A stretch of DNA of 47,344 nt. Origin: Bryobacterales bacterium. GTDB lineage: Bacteria > Acidobacteriota > Terriglobia > Bryobacterales > Bryobacteraceae. Below the pieces are notes generated by a model that was given only the letters and a program-made list of their open reading frames with translations, was not told where the DNA came from and ran no database searches. Positions within the stretch are counted from its first letter, which is position 1. Each line of letters starts with the position of its first letter. The translations under genes and the position numbers were made by a program. Where the stretch lies: assembly GCA_027459465.1 (NCBI GenBank), contig DAIDIH010000279.1, positions 1 through 47,344 of the forward strand, in the 5' to 3' direction. Of this stretch, positions 1 through 7,929 are shown piece after piece.

Positions 1-247
1 CGAGAGTGGGAAGAGGGAAGGCGATGGTGGCTTCGATGCCGTGGCTTGTCTTATTGCGAAAGGTATAAGTGACTGTAATTCGATCAAGCGAGACGACGAG
101 GTCTTCCGATTCCATCGCGATGGCGCTGGAGGCGACGGGAATCAGGCCACCGGCGCCCAAGGTGGCCAGGGTGTCGTTGGCGAAGGCGGGCGAGTGGAGC
201 GCCGCGGTTACGAGGAGAGCGGGGAGTGCGCGGTGCAGGTTGGCCAC
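1..247 (-). CDS. DUF4424-family secreted protein, N-terminal part only
   Basis: The reverse strand opens with GTG at 247 and stays open to the window edge, so only the first 82 or so residues are present. The reading begins with a signal peptide (MANLHRALPALLVTAALHS, cleavage near AFA-ND). The mature start has NDTLATLGAGGLIPV and then IAMESEDLVVSLDRITVTY, ending in FPLP. This is the N-terminal signature of DUF4424, a family of secreted proteins of unknown function. The start is a GTG because no ATG lies between it and the vapC stop, 15 bases upstream; no good ribosome binding site is seen, so the start is provisional. It may be co-transcribed with vapBC. Confidence 0.65.
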   Translation of the reverse strand, partial: MANLHRALPALLVTAALHSPAFANDTLATLGAGGLIPVASSAIAMESEDLVVSLDRITVTYTFRNKTSHGIEATIAFPLPTL

Positions 248-261
248 GGGCTTAGGTGCGG

Positions 262-642
262 CTAGAGTTTCTGGGCGCCTTCGAGTTTATCGAAGTTACG
301 GTCGAAGGTGCCGTAGGGGAGGTGGCCGGCTTCGCGGGCGAGTTGGAACATGAGGCAGTCGGAGAAGGGGATGGAGGGGCGGGAGCGATAGAGGTCGAGG
401 GCGGCGGCAACGGCGGTGGGTTCCTGCACGACGAGGTCGCGGTGGTTGAGGAGCATTTCGATGGCTTTGGCGAGGTTGGCGGGCGCGAGGTGGTAGACGG
501 AGGAGAGGACCCAGGAAGCTTCGGCGAGAGCGAGCGTGGAGACCCAGGCGCCGGCGGAGATGAAGGTTTCGGCGTAGGCCGTCTGGCCGGGGTCGTCGCG
601 GGCGATCAGGCGGACGAGGACGTTGGTATCAACTGCGCGCAT
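262..642 (-). CDS. vapC: VapC-like PIN-domain toxin (ribonuclease)
   Basis: A 126-residue PIN-domain protein, the usual size for a VapC toxin, which in this family is a Mg-dependent RNase that cleaves tRNA or rRNA. The acidic active-site residues are visible: Asp5 in VDTNVLVR, the Glu in LAEASWVL, the Asp in PFSDCL and the Asp in TFDRNF. I start it at MRAVDTN (ATG at 642), because the longer reading in this frame only duplicates the antitoxin gene in another frame. It overlaps the end of vapB by 14 bases, so the two are probably translationally coupled. All catalytic residues are present, so it should be active. Confidence 0.88.
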   Translation of the reverse strand: MRAVDTNVLVRLIARDDPGQTAYAETFISAGAWVSTLALAEASWVLSSVYHLAPANLAKAIEMLLNHRDLVVQEPTAVAAALDLYRSRPSIPFSDCLMFQLAREAGHLPYGTFDRNFDKLEGAQKL

Positions 643-892
643 GACGATGCTCGATGTTGTGGCGGATGCCATCCCTGAGGCTGTCGTTGGTGTGCGGGGC
701 AGGGGGGACGCCGCCGAAGACTGCCTGGTGGATATCTTCGGAGGTGAAGTGGCCGGCGCGGCGGACGACGATGCGATTGCCTTCCTCGACCCATTCGAGC
801 ATGGAGCCCGGGCCGACGCCGAGTTTGCGGCGGACATTCACTGGAACGGAGATCTGACCTTGGGCGGTGATGCGGGATCGAGCAAGTCCCAT
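629..892 (-). CDS. vapB: VapB-like AbrB/SpoVT-family antitoxin
   Basis: An 87-residue protein with an N-terminal swapped-hairpin AbrB DNA-binding domain: SRITAQGQISVPVNVRRKLG, then GSMLEWVEEGNRIVVRR, which is the typical MazE/AbrB pattern. The C-terminal half (FTSEDIHQAVFGG onward) would wrap the toxin. Known role of the family: it neutralises the VapC RNase and represses its own promoter. It is first in the operon and overlaps vapC by 14 bases. A perfect 12-bp palindrome lies 8 bases upstream of the start codon and is the likely operator. Confidence 0.87.
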   Translation of the reverse strand: MGLARSRITAQGQISVPVNVRRKLGVGPGSMLEWVEEGNRIVVRRAGHFTSEDIHQAVFGGVPPAPHTNDSLRDGIRHNIEHRHARS

Positions 893-900
893 AGTTTATG

Positions 901-912
901 TTACCGCGGTAA
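901..912. promoter_or_regulatory. 12-bp palindrome, candidate VapBC autoregulatory operator
   Basis: TTACCGCGGTAA is perfectly self-complementary and sits 8 bases upstream of the vapB ATG. VapB proteins with AbrB domains bind palindromes around their own promoter. Position and symmetry are seen; binding is inferred. Confidence 0.5.
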
Positions 913-1060
913 TGCCTGATGGGCCGGCGCGCGGCGAGATCCAGGCACGTGTATGGCGGGGTTGAGGGCTAAGCCGGGCCGGGAGTATCGTGCGCGAGTT
1001 CAGGGGCGGCCGGTCCGGTGCGGTCGCGGAACGGCGTAATGGTGTCCAAGGAGTTGCTCA

Positions 1061-1591
1061 GTGGGTAGCTTTCGGCTTCTACTTATGACTATGACCGACG
1101 ATCTCGCCGCCATTGCCCGTCAGGAATCGCAGCTCATCTTCGAGAAGTTTGACGAAACAAGCGCCTGGAGTCTTGGCTCACGCCTCCGCGATCTGGCGGT
1201 GGCGCGCGGCTACCCGCTCGTCATCGATGTGCGGCGCTTCGGGCAGCAGCTTTTTTGTTGCGCGCTCCCAGGCGCGGTGCCCGATCAGGCCGAATGGGTC
1301 CGCCGCAAGGTCAACGTGGCCGCGCGCTTTCATCGCAGCTCCTACGCCGTCGGACGTGAACTGGCAGGTAGTAACTCGTCTTTGGAAGAAAAATATGGCC
1401 TGCCCACGATCGACTTCGCCGCACATGGAGGCTGCTTCCCTATTCGCACCGCCGGAGCAGGCATCATCGGCTGCGTCACCGTTTCCGGCCTTCCGCAGCG
1501 CACAGATCACGAACTCGTCGTCGAAGCCATCTGCCTGGAACTCGGCAAGAATTTTGAGGAATTCCGGCTGCCCGCGGCGCCCACTCCGTAG
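1061..1591 (+). CDS. UPF0303 / HbpS-GlcG-like (DUF336) protein
   Basis: A 176-residue cytosolic protein of the heme-degrading-domain/DUF336 superfamily, of the UPF0303 type. Family marks are LIIDVRR-like (VIDVRRFGQQLF), a WVRRKVNVAARFHRSSYAVG segment and the closing FPI..AGxIIGCVTVSGLPQRTDHE. Members are small oligomeric proteins; some bind or degrade haem, and the function of UPF0303 proteins is not settled. The GTG start at 1061 is preferred because AAGGAG lies 7 bases ahead of it; ATG codons at 1085 and 1091 are alternatives without such a site. It stands alone, convergent with the next gene. Confidence 0.72.
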   Translation: MGSFRLLLMTMTDDLAAIARQESQLIFEKFDETSAWSLGSRLRDLAVARGYPLVIDVRRFGQQLFCCALPGAVPDQAEWVRRKVNVAARFHRSSYAVGRELAGSNSSLEEKYGLPTIDFAAHGGCFPIRTAGAGIIGCVTVSGLPQRTDHELVVEAICLELGKNFEEFRLPAAPTP

Positions 1592-1603
1592 GAGCAAGTC
1601 ATG

Positions 1604-3553
1604 CTATTGCGCCGCGAAAGCCACAAAGCTGTGTGGTTGCACGGTGAGGTGGAACTCCGTGGCGGGAGGCTGCGGTATTGGTCTCCCGAACGGGGTTTTG
1701 ATAGGAGGGGGCGCCTGGCCGGCGAGAACTTGTCCGGTGACGAGATTGCCAAGATGGTGACCCGTGCCCGCGAGGGAGATGGTAAGGGCCGCGGGGTGGT
1801 CCAGGAACGACTCGGTAACAAACGTGTTGTTGTCGTAGAGAAAGAGACTGACCTGGCTGGGCGCATCGAACTGCACCGGGAAGCCGCGAAGGAGGAAGCG
1901 GCGAAGCGAGGTGAGGACCGGCTGGGGGAGATCATACAGGTCGAACGGATTGTCGGGAATGTCGAGGACGTAAAGAAGGCCGTCGGCGTAGTGGTCCTGC
2001 AGAAGCAGCGGCGCACCGTTTCCGCGGGCGGTGAGCCGCACCTCGGGCCAGGCGTCGTTGGTCTGGAAGGATATCTGAGGCAGAAGGATATTGTGCGGGA
2101 GCGCACCGCCGGGCATGCCGAAGAAGCCCTGGTAATGATCGGCGCTGAGTTGGCTGCCGGTGAGGCCGATCTCGGCGATCTGGCCGAGCTGGTCGGGGCT
2201 GTTGCCCTGGAGGGCTTTGAGAAGCCCGCTGGTGATGATGACCGTTCCGCCCTGCAGCAGACGCACCTTGATCTTGCTTACGATCTGTTGGTCGAATTTG
2301 GCGTCCTCGGTGAGCAGGATGGTTTTCGCTTTGGTTGGGAACTCGGGGTACATCTCAATTGGGATGCCAATCATGCCGAGGTAGTTGGGTAAGAAGTCTT
2401 CCCCGGCGGATTGATAGGGCTTGTAGTTGGCGATGGCGATGGGGTTGCCGAGCTTGCCTACGACGTCATTGACCTTAGCGAGTGCGTAGCCGGCGACGGC
2501 TGCGTAGCTTGGTTGGCCGGTTGCGCCGCCACGGGCGCTCCACTTGTCAAGCTCGGCCATCTTAAAGGTGGTGTCGAGATCGGCCCATGCATTGCGGTCA
2601 CCCACCTGAGCGGCACGGAGCAGATCGCTGTACTGGAAGAGCATGATCTGCGGGGTCTTGGCCAGCATGGTGTCCCATAGCTGCTCGGCATAACGGTCGA
2701 GATAGCGGCAGCCGTAGGTATCGACCCAGCCGCCGCCGTTGCGTCCGGGGGCGATGTTGTCGAAGTAACGGATGATTTCGTAGCTTTCGTACTGCTGGAG
2801 ATGCTGATCGTTGTAGATGGGATCGCGGGTTTCCGTGCCGGTGTAGATACCGGCGTAGATTTGCGGTTCCTGGTCGAGGTCGTAGCCGTTGGCCTGGAAA
2901 TGCTCATACCAGTTGGGGAACTTGATGATGACTTTGACCTTGGGGTTGACGGACCGGGCCGCGCCGACGACGAGGTCACGAGAAACGTCATCCATCATAG
3001 TCAGGCGGAAACGAGTCCAGCTCTGGTCGCCCTTGGCGGCGATGTCGGAGGCGGTCTTGGTGTTGTAGAAGAAGAAGTCGTCGAGGATGATCTCGTCGAA
3101 GTGGCGCGCGGTGAGCTCGGCGAGATGTTGGACGAGTTCCCGCTGGGCGGGGTCGGTGTAGCAGAGGGAGATGAACTGGCCGGGTTCGACCTTCTGGGTA
3201 ACCTTGAAGTTGCCGACGCGGCCCGCGTTGTCGCCACCGCCGACATAGGCGATGCCGCCGGCGGCCTCGATGCCTTGATCGACGAAGAACTTCTTGACAG
3301 AATCGATGAGGGCGTCATCGGCAACGAGTCCGCTTCGATAGGTTTCAATGTAGACCTTGTCGACTTTGACCTGACTGGAGATCTCGTTCCAGGTTTTCTG
3401 GAGCCAGGTGGGATCTTTCATCTGCTCGACCGCGCCCACGGGGATGTATACGGCGACGCGGAACTGATCGTGGGCGAGAGGCGGCGCAGCGCCTAATGGA
3501 AGGCAAAAGAGGGCGACGAGAACCGGCAAGAACAAATGAATGCGACGGGCCAC
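1604..3553 (-). CDS. Secreted putative TIM-barrel glycosidase-like protein
   Basis: A 649-residue protein with a clear signal peptide (hydrophobic stretch HLFLPVLVALFCLPLGA, cleavage near residue 22). Residues 30-300 read like a glycosidase-type TIM barrel: VYIETYRSG, then FDEIILDDFFFYN with Glu154, Asp158 and Asp159 at the end of a strand, then VKVIIKFPNWYEHF. Residues 380-480 (IPIEMYPEFPTKAKTILLT, GGTVIITSGLL) resemble the class-I glutamine-amidotransferase-like fold found as a trimerisation domain in some beta-galactosidases. I do not recognise a named family, and enzyme activity is inference from fold-like patterns. Monocistronic; a likely extracytoplasmic carbohydrate-active or carbohydrate-binding protein. 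Confidence 0.6.
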   Translation of the reverse strand: MARRIHLFLPVLVALFCLPLGAAPPLAHDQFRVAVYIPVGAVEQMKDPTWLQKTWNEISSQVKVDKVYIETYRSGLVADDALIDSVKKFFVDQGIEAAGGIAYVGGGDNAGRVGNFKVTQKVEPGQFISLCYTDPAQRELVQHLAELTARHFDEIILDDFFFYNTKTASDIAAKGDQSWTRFRLTMMDDVSRDLVVGAARSVNPKVKVIIKFPNWYEHFQANGYDLDQEPQIYAGIYTGTETRDPIYNDQHLQQYESYEIIRYFDNIAPGRNGGGWVDTYGCRYLDRYAEQLWDTMLAKTPQIMLFQYSDLLRAAQVGDRNAWADLDTTFKMAELDKWSARGGATGQPSYAAVAGYALAKVNDVVGKLGNPIAIANYKPYQSAGEDFLPNYLGMIGIPIEMYPEFPTKAKTILLTEDAKFDQQIVSKIKVRLLQGGTVIITSGLLKALQGNSPDQLGQIAEIGLTGSQLSADHYQGFFGMPGGALPHNILLPQISFQTNDAWPEVRLTARGNGAPLLLQDHYADGLLYVLDIPDNPFDLYDLPQPVLTSLRRFLLRGFPVQFDAPSQVSLFLYDNNTFVTESFLDHPAALTISLAGTGHHLGNLVTGQVLAGQAPPPIKTPFGRPIPQPPATEFHLTVQPHSFVAFAAQ

Positions 3554-3651
3554 CTTCGAGAGTCTCCTATATTAATGGTTTCGACGCCATTGTACTTCCC
3601 CGAGTCTATCCGGAGCAGTCTACCAGGAGGCCGGATATGGCTCACGGATAC

Positions 3652-5073
3652 TTACGGACCCAGGGCGAGCGCGACGTCTTTGTCCACGTAGAGGACAATC
3701 ACGATCCTGCCGGAATTTTCCAGTCGATGATATTCCAGCGCGGCGGTGCCATTTCGCACCTGGGTGCTTCGGAGCGGTACGTCCAGGGCTCCTGCTTTCA
3801 GGTGGACGTGCTCAAGATCGATCTTTACTCCAGCGCCGCCTGGCGCAGCCGTAAAATTCGCCCGGCCCCAAGCTTGCGATCCCGCCTTGGCGATAGTCAC
3901 GCCGCCGGACCGGAGATCGGCAGCGAGGACGAATCCGAGCGGGCCGGCGTTCCCGGCGGTCTTCGTGGTCAGGTCTTCGATCGAGACCAGCGTTACTGGC
4001 GTTCCGGCTCGAAGAATCGACTCGGAGGCGGAGGCCGCTTTTGGCACGCCCGTGCTGACCTTGCGGGACAGAAACTCTTCGAATAAGTTATCCGCGGCGC
4101 GGCCGGCGAAGCCAAGCAGGATCGTGTGTTCGAGCCGCAAGCCAGGGCGCGAGGTCCCGGGACGATAGAAGGTGGAGAGCCCGTAAGCGGCCATGCCTCC
4201 CAAGACATCGGCGTAGGCAGGCTGCCAGCGCCCGTTGTCGCCCTTGACAACGAATGCGGTTGCGATGGCATAGAGCGCACGCGAACCGATGCTCCCTCTG
4301 CCTTTGTAGAAGTAACGCGGGTCCTGATGAAAGAGCGATTGCGTCACCACGTGGCCGATGAGAACGTCGTCTACCCGATCCGCATAATTGGCTCCGAAGC
4401 GCTTGGCAAACCCCTCCACGCCCTGGCCGTATTCCGGGTAGTTGTTACGGGCCTGCTGGATCCCCGCGCCGATGCCGCTGAACAGGATCGGCACGGGGTC
4501 CAAGAAGGTCTTCCACCCAAGTTCAAACTTCTGCTTCGCCGTCAGTGGCGCCGGATTGGGTTCGTAGGTCACGAAAAAGTTCGGGAATACGCCTATTACG
4601 CGTTGTTTCTCTTCCGCTTTGATCTGTTCGGCAGCCAGTTCGTGCGGCGGCAGCGTCACGCTTACTTGCGTCGAAGCAGACGCTACCAGGAGTATCGCGG
4701 AGATCTGAGGCGCGTTGTCACCGGAAACCGGCGTCACGTTGTCCGCCCTCCATTCCGCGAATCCGCTTGCGGATATCGTCATTTTGTAGGAGCCGGGCTT
4801 TACGTTCGAAAACTGGAAGTGCCCTTCCGGGTCTGTGAGTGCGGTTCGCTGCGCGGCCGTTCCCGCGGTTTCCAGCGTCACGAGCGCACCGGCGATCACG
4901 GCTCCCGACGGGTCTTTCACGTCGCCGCGGATGGCTCCGGCCGTCTGCGCGGGGGCCACCTGCTGCGCGCGTGCTCCACCCGGAAATGAGGCGCCGAAAA
5001 CAAGGCACCAAATCAGCGCCGGAAAAGCCCGCCACCGTCGGTGAAGACCTAGGCGCGGGAATCGACCTGCCAT
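3652..5073 (-). CDS. Secreted protein with carboxypeptidase-regulatory-like domain
   Basis: A 473-residue protein. The start at 5073 (MAGRFPRLGLHRRW) is chosen over an upstream one because AAGGGAAATTCAGGA precedes it and a signal peptide follows (LIWCLVFGASFPGGARA). After the signal comes a CarboxypepD_reg-like beta-sandwich, about residues 45-120 (GAIRGDVKDPSGAVIAGALV, EGHFQFSNVKPGSYKMTI), common on acidobacterial surface proteins. The remainder has NPAPLTAKQKFELGWKTFLDP and HQDPRYFYKGRGS, patterns often seen in acidobacterial proteins annotated only as carboxypeptidase-regulatory-like. It is probably outer-membrane or surface-associated; no catalytic site is visible. Confidence 0.6.
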   Translation of the reverse strand: MAGRFPRLGLHRRWRAFPALIWCLVFGASFPGGARAQQVAPAQTAGAIRGDVKDPSGAVIAGALVTLETAGTAAQRTALTDPEGHFQFSNVKPGSYKMTISASGFAEWRADNVTPVSGDNAPQISAILLVASASTQVSVTLPPHELAAEQIKAEEKQRVIGVFPNFFVTYEPNPAPLTAKQKFELGWKTFLDPVPILFSGIGAGIQQARNNYPEYGQGVEGFAKRFGANYADRVDDVLIGHVVTQSLFHQDPRYFYKGRGSIGSRALYAIATAFVVKGDNGRWQPAYADVLGGMAAYGLSTFYRPGTSRPGLRLEHTILLGFAGRAADNLFEEFLSRKVSTGVPKAASASESILRAGTPVTLVSIEDLTTKTAGNAGPLGFVLAADLRSGGVTIAKAGSQAWGRANFTAAPGGAGVKIDLEHVHLKAGALDVPLRSTQVRNGTAALEYHRLENSGRIVIVLYVDKDVALALGP

Positions 5074-5619
5074 TCCTGAATTTCCCTTATAGAAGTCAAA
5101 GACGTGGGACGCTGCCAGTGGATGGGCGGTTCCCGCCGACTCCGGCCGCCGGCACGAACGATTTGGCAGAAGGGAACGGGGCAAGCGGCCTTGGAATCTA
5201 GCCAGGCACAAAAGACCGTCTCCGCAAATCGCCCAATCCGGAAGAACACGGGCATGTTTCCGAGACGCGCCGATCCTCTACGCGGCATCGCCGCATACCT
5301 CTGCACGAGGGCAAGTGCGGGTCTGGTGACTACGGGCGTTGTCAAACCATCAAAATCGCGGCACCCGCCTATTGCTTCCGCTCCACGGCATTTCGCCCAC
5401 ATCTGAAATCCTCGTTACGTGAGAAGCGTGGGCCATGCCTCAACCACAAAGCAAAAGAGCACTCACAGCAGGTACCAGTTTGCCAACTTTCGCAGGTCCG
5501 CGCCGCCGGCGGCAGGGAAACGCCGCACATCACTTAAGCACGCATTACGATCTGCTTCAAGAAAGCGCGTGCTCAAGAACCCGCCTTGCCTGTCCGATGA
5601 GAACGTAAGGGGGCGTACC
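5074..5619. other. Divergent intergenic region, no gene seen
   Basis: 546 bases between two divergently read genes. Open frames here on both strands have no family resemblance and unnatural composition. It must hold promoters for both neighbours, but I could not pick out convincing -35/-10 pairs. AAGGGGG at 5607-5613 is the ribosome binding site of the plus-strand gene. Confidence 0.4.
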
Positions 5620-7296
5620 TTGATAGCGCGAGGGAAGAAATTCGCACGGCGGTGGTTGACGACCGCAGGTGCGCTTTGTTTTGGAGTGGCGATGTTTGGG
5701 GCCTGTGCGCAAAGCGTCTTTCATGACCCGCAGGGCCGCTTTTCGTTCCGTCCGCCGCGGGGTTGGACAGTAACGCCGCTCAACGCGAACTGCGTCCAGT
5801 TATCTCAGGGCTCAGCCTATATCACGCTGCTCGCATTCGAAGGCAGCGACCCGGATCTGTTCCTGAACTCGATTGCAGGTCAGACGGCGCGGCAGTGGCG
5901 GGTCTTCACAAAGGTGCGGTCAGGGACGACGGAGTTTGCCGGACGCCAGGCGATTTACGCGACTTACTCGGGAGTGAATCCGAAGAAAGTGGAAGCCCAG
6001 TTTGAAATGATCGCGGCAAGCAGCGCGCCGTGGACCTATGTGCTGATGATGTCTGCTCCTTCGGCCGAGTTCTCGCGGCTAACGACCGCGGCGGACGGCA
6101 TCGGACGCAGCTTTGTTCCCGCGCCGAGCGCTGTGGCTTCTCATCGGGACGAACCGGTCCAACCGGCACGGCCGGGGACGGGGTCAAGACAGGCGACGGC
6201 GGGGAATGCCTGGAGAGTGAGGCGGGCCAGCGTAGTGGATGAACACGGCTTCGAGCGGCCTGTTCGTGCTTTGAGTCTGTTTCTGCCGGTCGACTGGCGT
6301 CTTCAGAGTGGCATCGAGTACGCGCGCGCGGCCGGTTGTCCCGCGAACCTGGTGCATCTGGCGTTTCGGGCGTCGAGTCCGGATGGGAGCCTGGGACTGG
6401 AGATGTTGCCGGGTTCGGTGTGGCAGTGGGCGGCCGATCCAGAGGCCGTGCAGATGATGCGGATGAACAACGCCCAGATGTCGAGATACGGGTTGCAAGG
6501 CTGCCCGGTGATGCCTGCGATGACCGCCGCGGAGTATCTGCGGCGGGTGGCGATTCCGCAAGCGCGGCCGGGAGCGAGACTGGATGCGGTTGAGCCGATG
6601 CCCGAACTTGCCGCGCAGGTTCAGTTGAAAGCTCACCAGCAGGAGCAACTGGCAGGGACAATGGGGATGCGTGTGCGTTTCCAGGCGGATGTGGCGCGAG
6701 CGCGCATCGACTACATCCGCGATGGGCGCGCGGCCGAGGAATGGATTACGGCGGTCGTCTTTACCGCGGCGATGCCGGGTCCGTCGTTAAACCCGCGGAC
6801 GAAGGGCATGGGACAGACGATGTACTACTCGTGCGAGGCAAGTTACCTCTTCGCGGCGCGGGCGCCGGCCGGCGAACTTCAGGGCCACGAACGTTTCTTT
6901 CTGATGCTGATTTCCAGTGTGCAACTCGACGCGGAGTGGCAGGCTCGAATCACGCAGGCAGCCGCACAAATGAATGCCGAGAACGGCGCGGCGGCGGCGC
7001 AACGCTCCGCCATCATCGCGGATGCCGGGAGACAGATTGGGGAAATGACGGCGCGCGGCTATGCGCAGCGTTCGAGGATGGAAGATTCCTCAGCGAAGCA
7101 GTTTGACCAGTATATACGCGGTGTTCAAACCTATCGCAATCCGGCGACGGGCGAAACGGTCGAGTTAAGCAACGAATACGGCCGTGCCTGGGCCAACGGC
7201 AGGAACGAGTATATTTTGTCGGATTCCGCCACGTTCAATCCAAATGTTGCGCTCCACAGCGGCAGTTGGACGGAACTGGAGCCCGTGAAGCCGTAA
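5620..7296 (+). CDS. Secreted protein of unknown function
   Basis: About 558 residues. I choose TTG at 5620 because AAGGGGG lies 6 bases ahead and a signal peptide follows at once (RRWLTTAGALCFGVAMFGACAQS). An in-frame opening at 5419 would add 67 Arg/Ser-rich residues with no export signal at the front. The N-terminal module (FHDPQGRFSFRPPRGWTV, then AYITLLAFEGSDP, then FAGRQAIYATYSG) looks like the PsbP/DcrB-like fold of lipoproteins that carry a single beta-sheet domain. The C-terminal part is Ala/Gln/Met-rich and helical (ITQAAAQMNAENGAAAAQR) and ends with a Tyr-rich NEYGRAWANGRNEY segment. No enzyme motif is visible. Single gene. Confidence 0.6.
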   Translation: MIARGKKFARRWLTTAGALCFGVAMFGACAQSVFHDPQGRFSFRPPRGWTVTPLNANCVQLSQGSAYITLLAFEGSDPDLFLNSIAGQTARQWRVFTKVRSGTTEFAGRQAIYATYSGVNPKKVEAQFEMIAASSAPWTYVLMMSAPSAEFSRLTTAADGIGRSFVPAPSAVASHRDEPVQPARPGTGSRQATAGNAWRVRRASVVDEHGFERPVRALSLFLPVDWRLQSGIEYARAAGCPANLVHLAFRASSPDGSLGLEMLPGSVWQWAADPEAVQMMRMNNAQMSRYGLQGCPVMPAMTAAEYLRRVAIPQARPGARLDAVEPMPELAAQVQLKAHQQEQLAGTMGMRVRFQADVARARIDYIRDGRAAEEWITAVVFTAAMPGPSLNPRTKGMGQTMYYSCEASYLFAARAPAGELQGHERFFLMLISSVQLDAEWQARITQAAAQMNAENGAAAAQRSAIIADAGRQIGEMTARGYAQRSRMEDSSAKQFDQYIRGVQTYRNPATGETVELSNEYGRAWANGRNEYILSDSATFNPNVALHSGSWTELEPVKP

Positions 7297-7409
7297 TCGG
7301 CGCCGAGTGCCGGCTTGGCGGCGCTCCAGGCATGGGCATCCGCGATGCGAGCCAGCGACGCCACGAAACGGGGCCGAGGCATACCGTAGATCATGGCGCG
7401 TTTCGCGCC

Positions 7410-7705
7410 TTATTTCGCCCTGCGGAACCCGCTTCCCGCGAGCGCCGCGGCAGGGCCGTCCGGCATGTGAACCCCCATCATCGCGCCGACGATGGGCTGA
7501 CTGGTAGGCAAGGTCACCATGGCCAGATGCTCGTCATGCGGAAACGGGGAGCCGTTGTGGCGGACTGAGCGCCAGGCGGATCGATTGAACGCATGCCAGC
7601 CATCTGGTCCGCGGTCAAATCCAGGATTCCCTCCGCGCTCCCGTTGCAGGCTCCGATGCGGCCTTCCGAGTCCTGAAACACGACGCCTTCCGCCAGTATG
7701 TTCCG
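7410..7705 (-). pseudogene. Decayed PAS-domain fragment with frameshift
   Basis: Reading the minus strand from 7705 gives ILAEGVVFQDSEGRIGACN then GSAEGILDLTADQMAGM, a classical PAS core. At about 7595 the frame shifts by one base, after which WRSVRHNGSPFPHDEH and then TLPTSQPIVGAMMGV and HMPDG continue the same PAS pattern (the usual segment reads REDGSPFPGEEHPAM...GVVMGV..PDG). The second frame ends at a stop at 7410-7412 before the domain is complete. A TAG lies immediately upstream of the first segment. So the piece is a remnant of a PAS-containing sensor (histidine kinase or GGDEF type), truncated at both ends. The flanks 7297-7409 and 7706-7929 show nothing recognisable beyond the promoter of the next gene. 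Confidence 0.72.
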
Positions 7706-7929
7706 CTACTTCCCCCGTTTTACGTTGTCACAGCCCTCTTTGTAGTCTGAGCCGGCTCACGCTTGCGTTCGTCTCGCAGAAGTTCGAGTGCTTTCGCGTC
7801 CTTCACCGGGCGAGTGGTGAAGTGACACATTTCGGCCCGGCGGTTCTCCTGCGGGCTCCGCGCACACCTCATTCGCGGTGCGGGTGTACAATCCAGGCGG
7901 GTGATTCGGAAAGGACGGCGAAACGCGAG

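Noticed and set aside
5419..5619. N-terminal extension of the secreted protein gene from 5419
   Set aside because: The extension is Arg/Ser-rich and puts the signal peptide about 70 residues inside; TTG at 5620 has a strong ribosome binding site.
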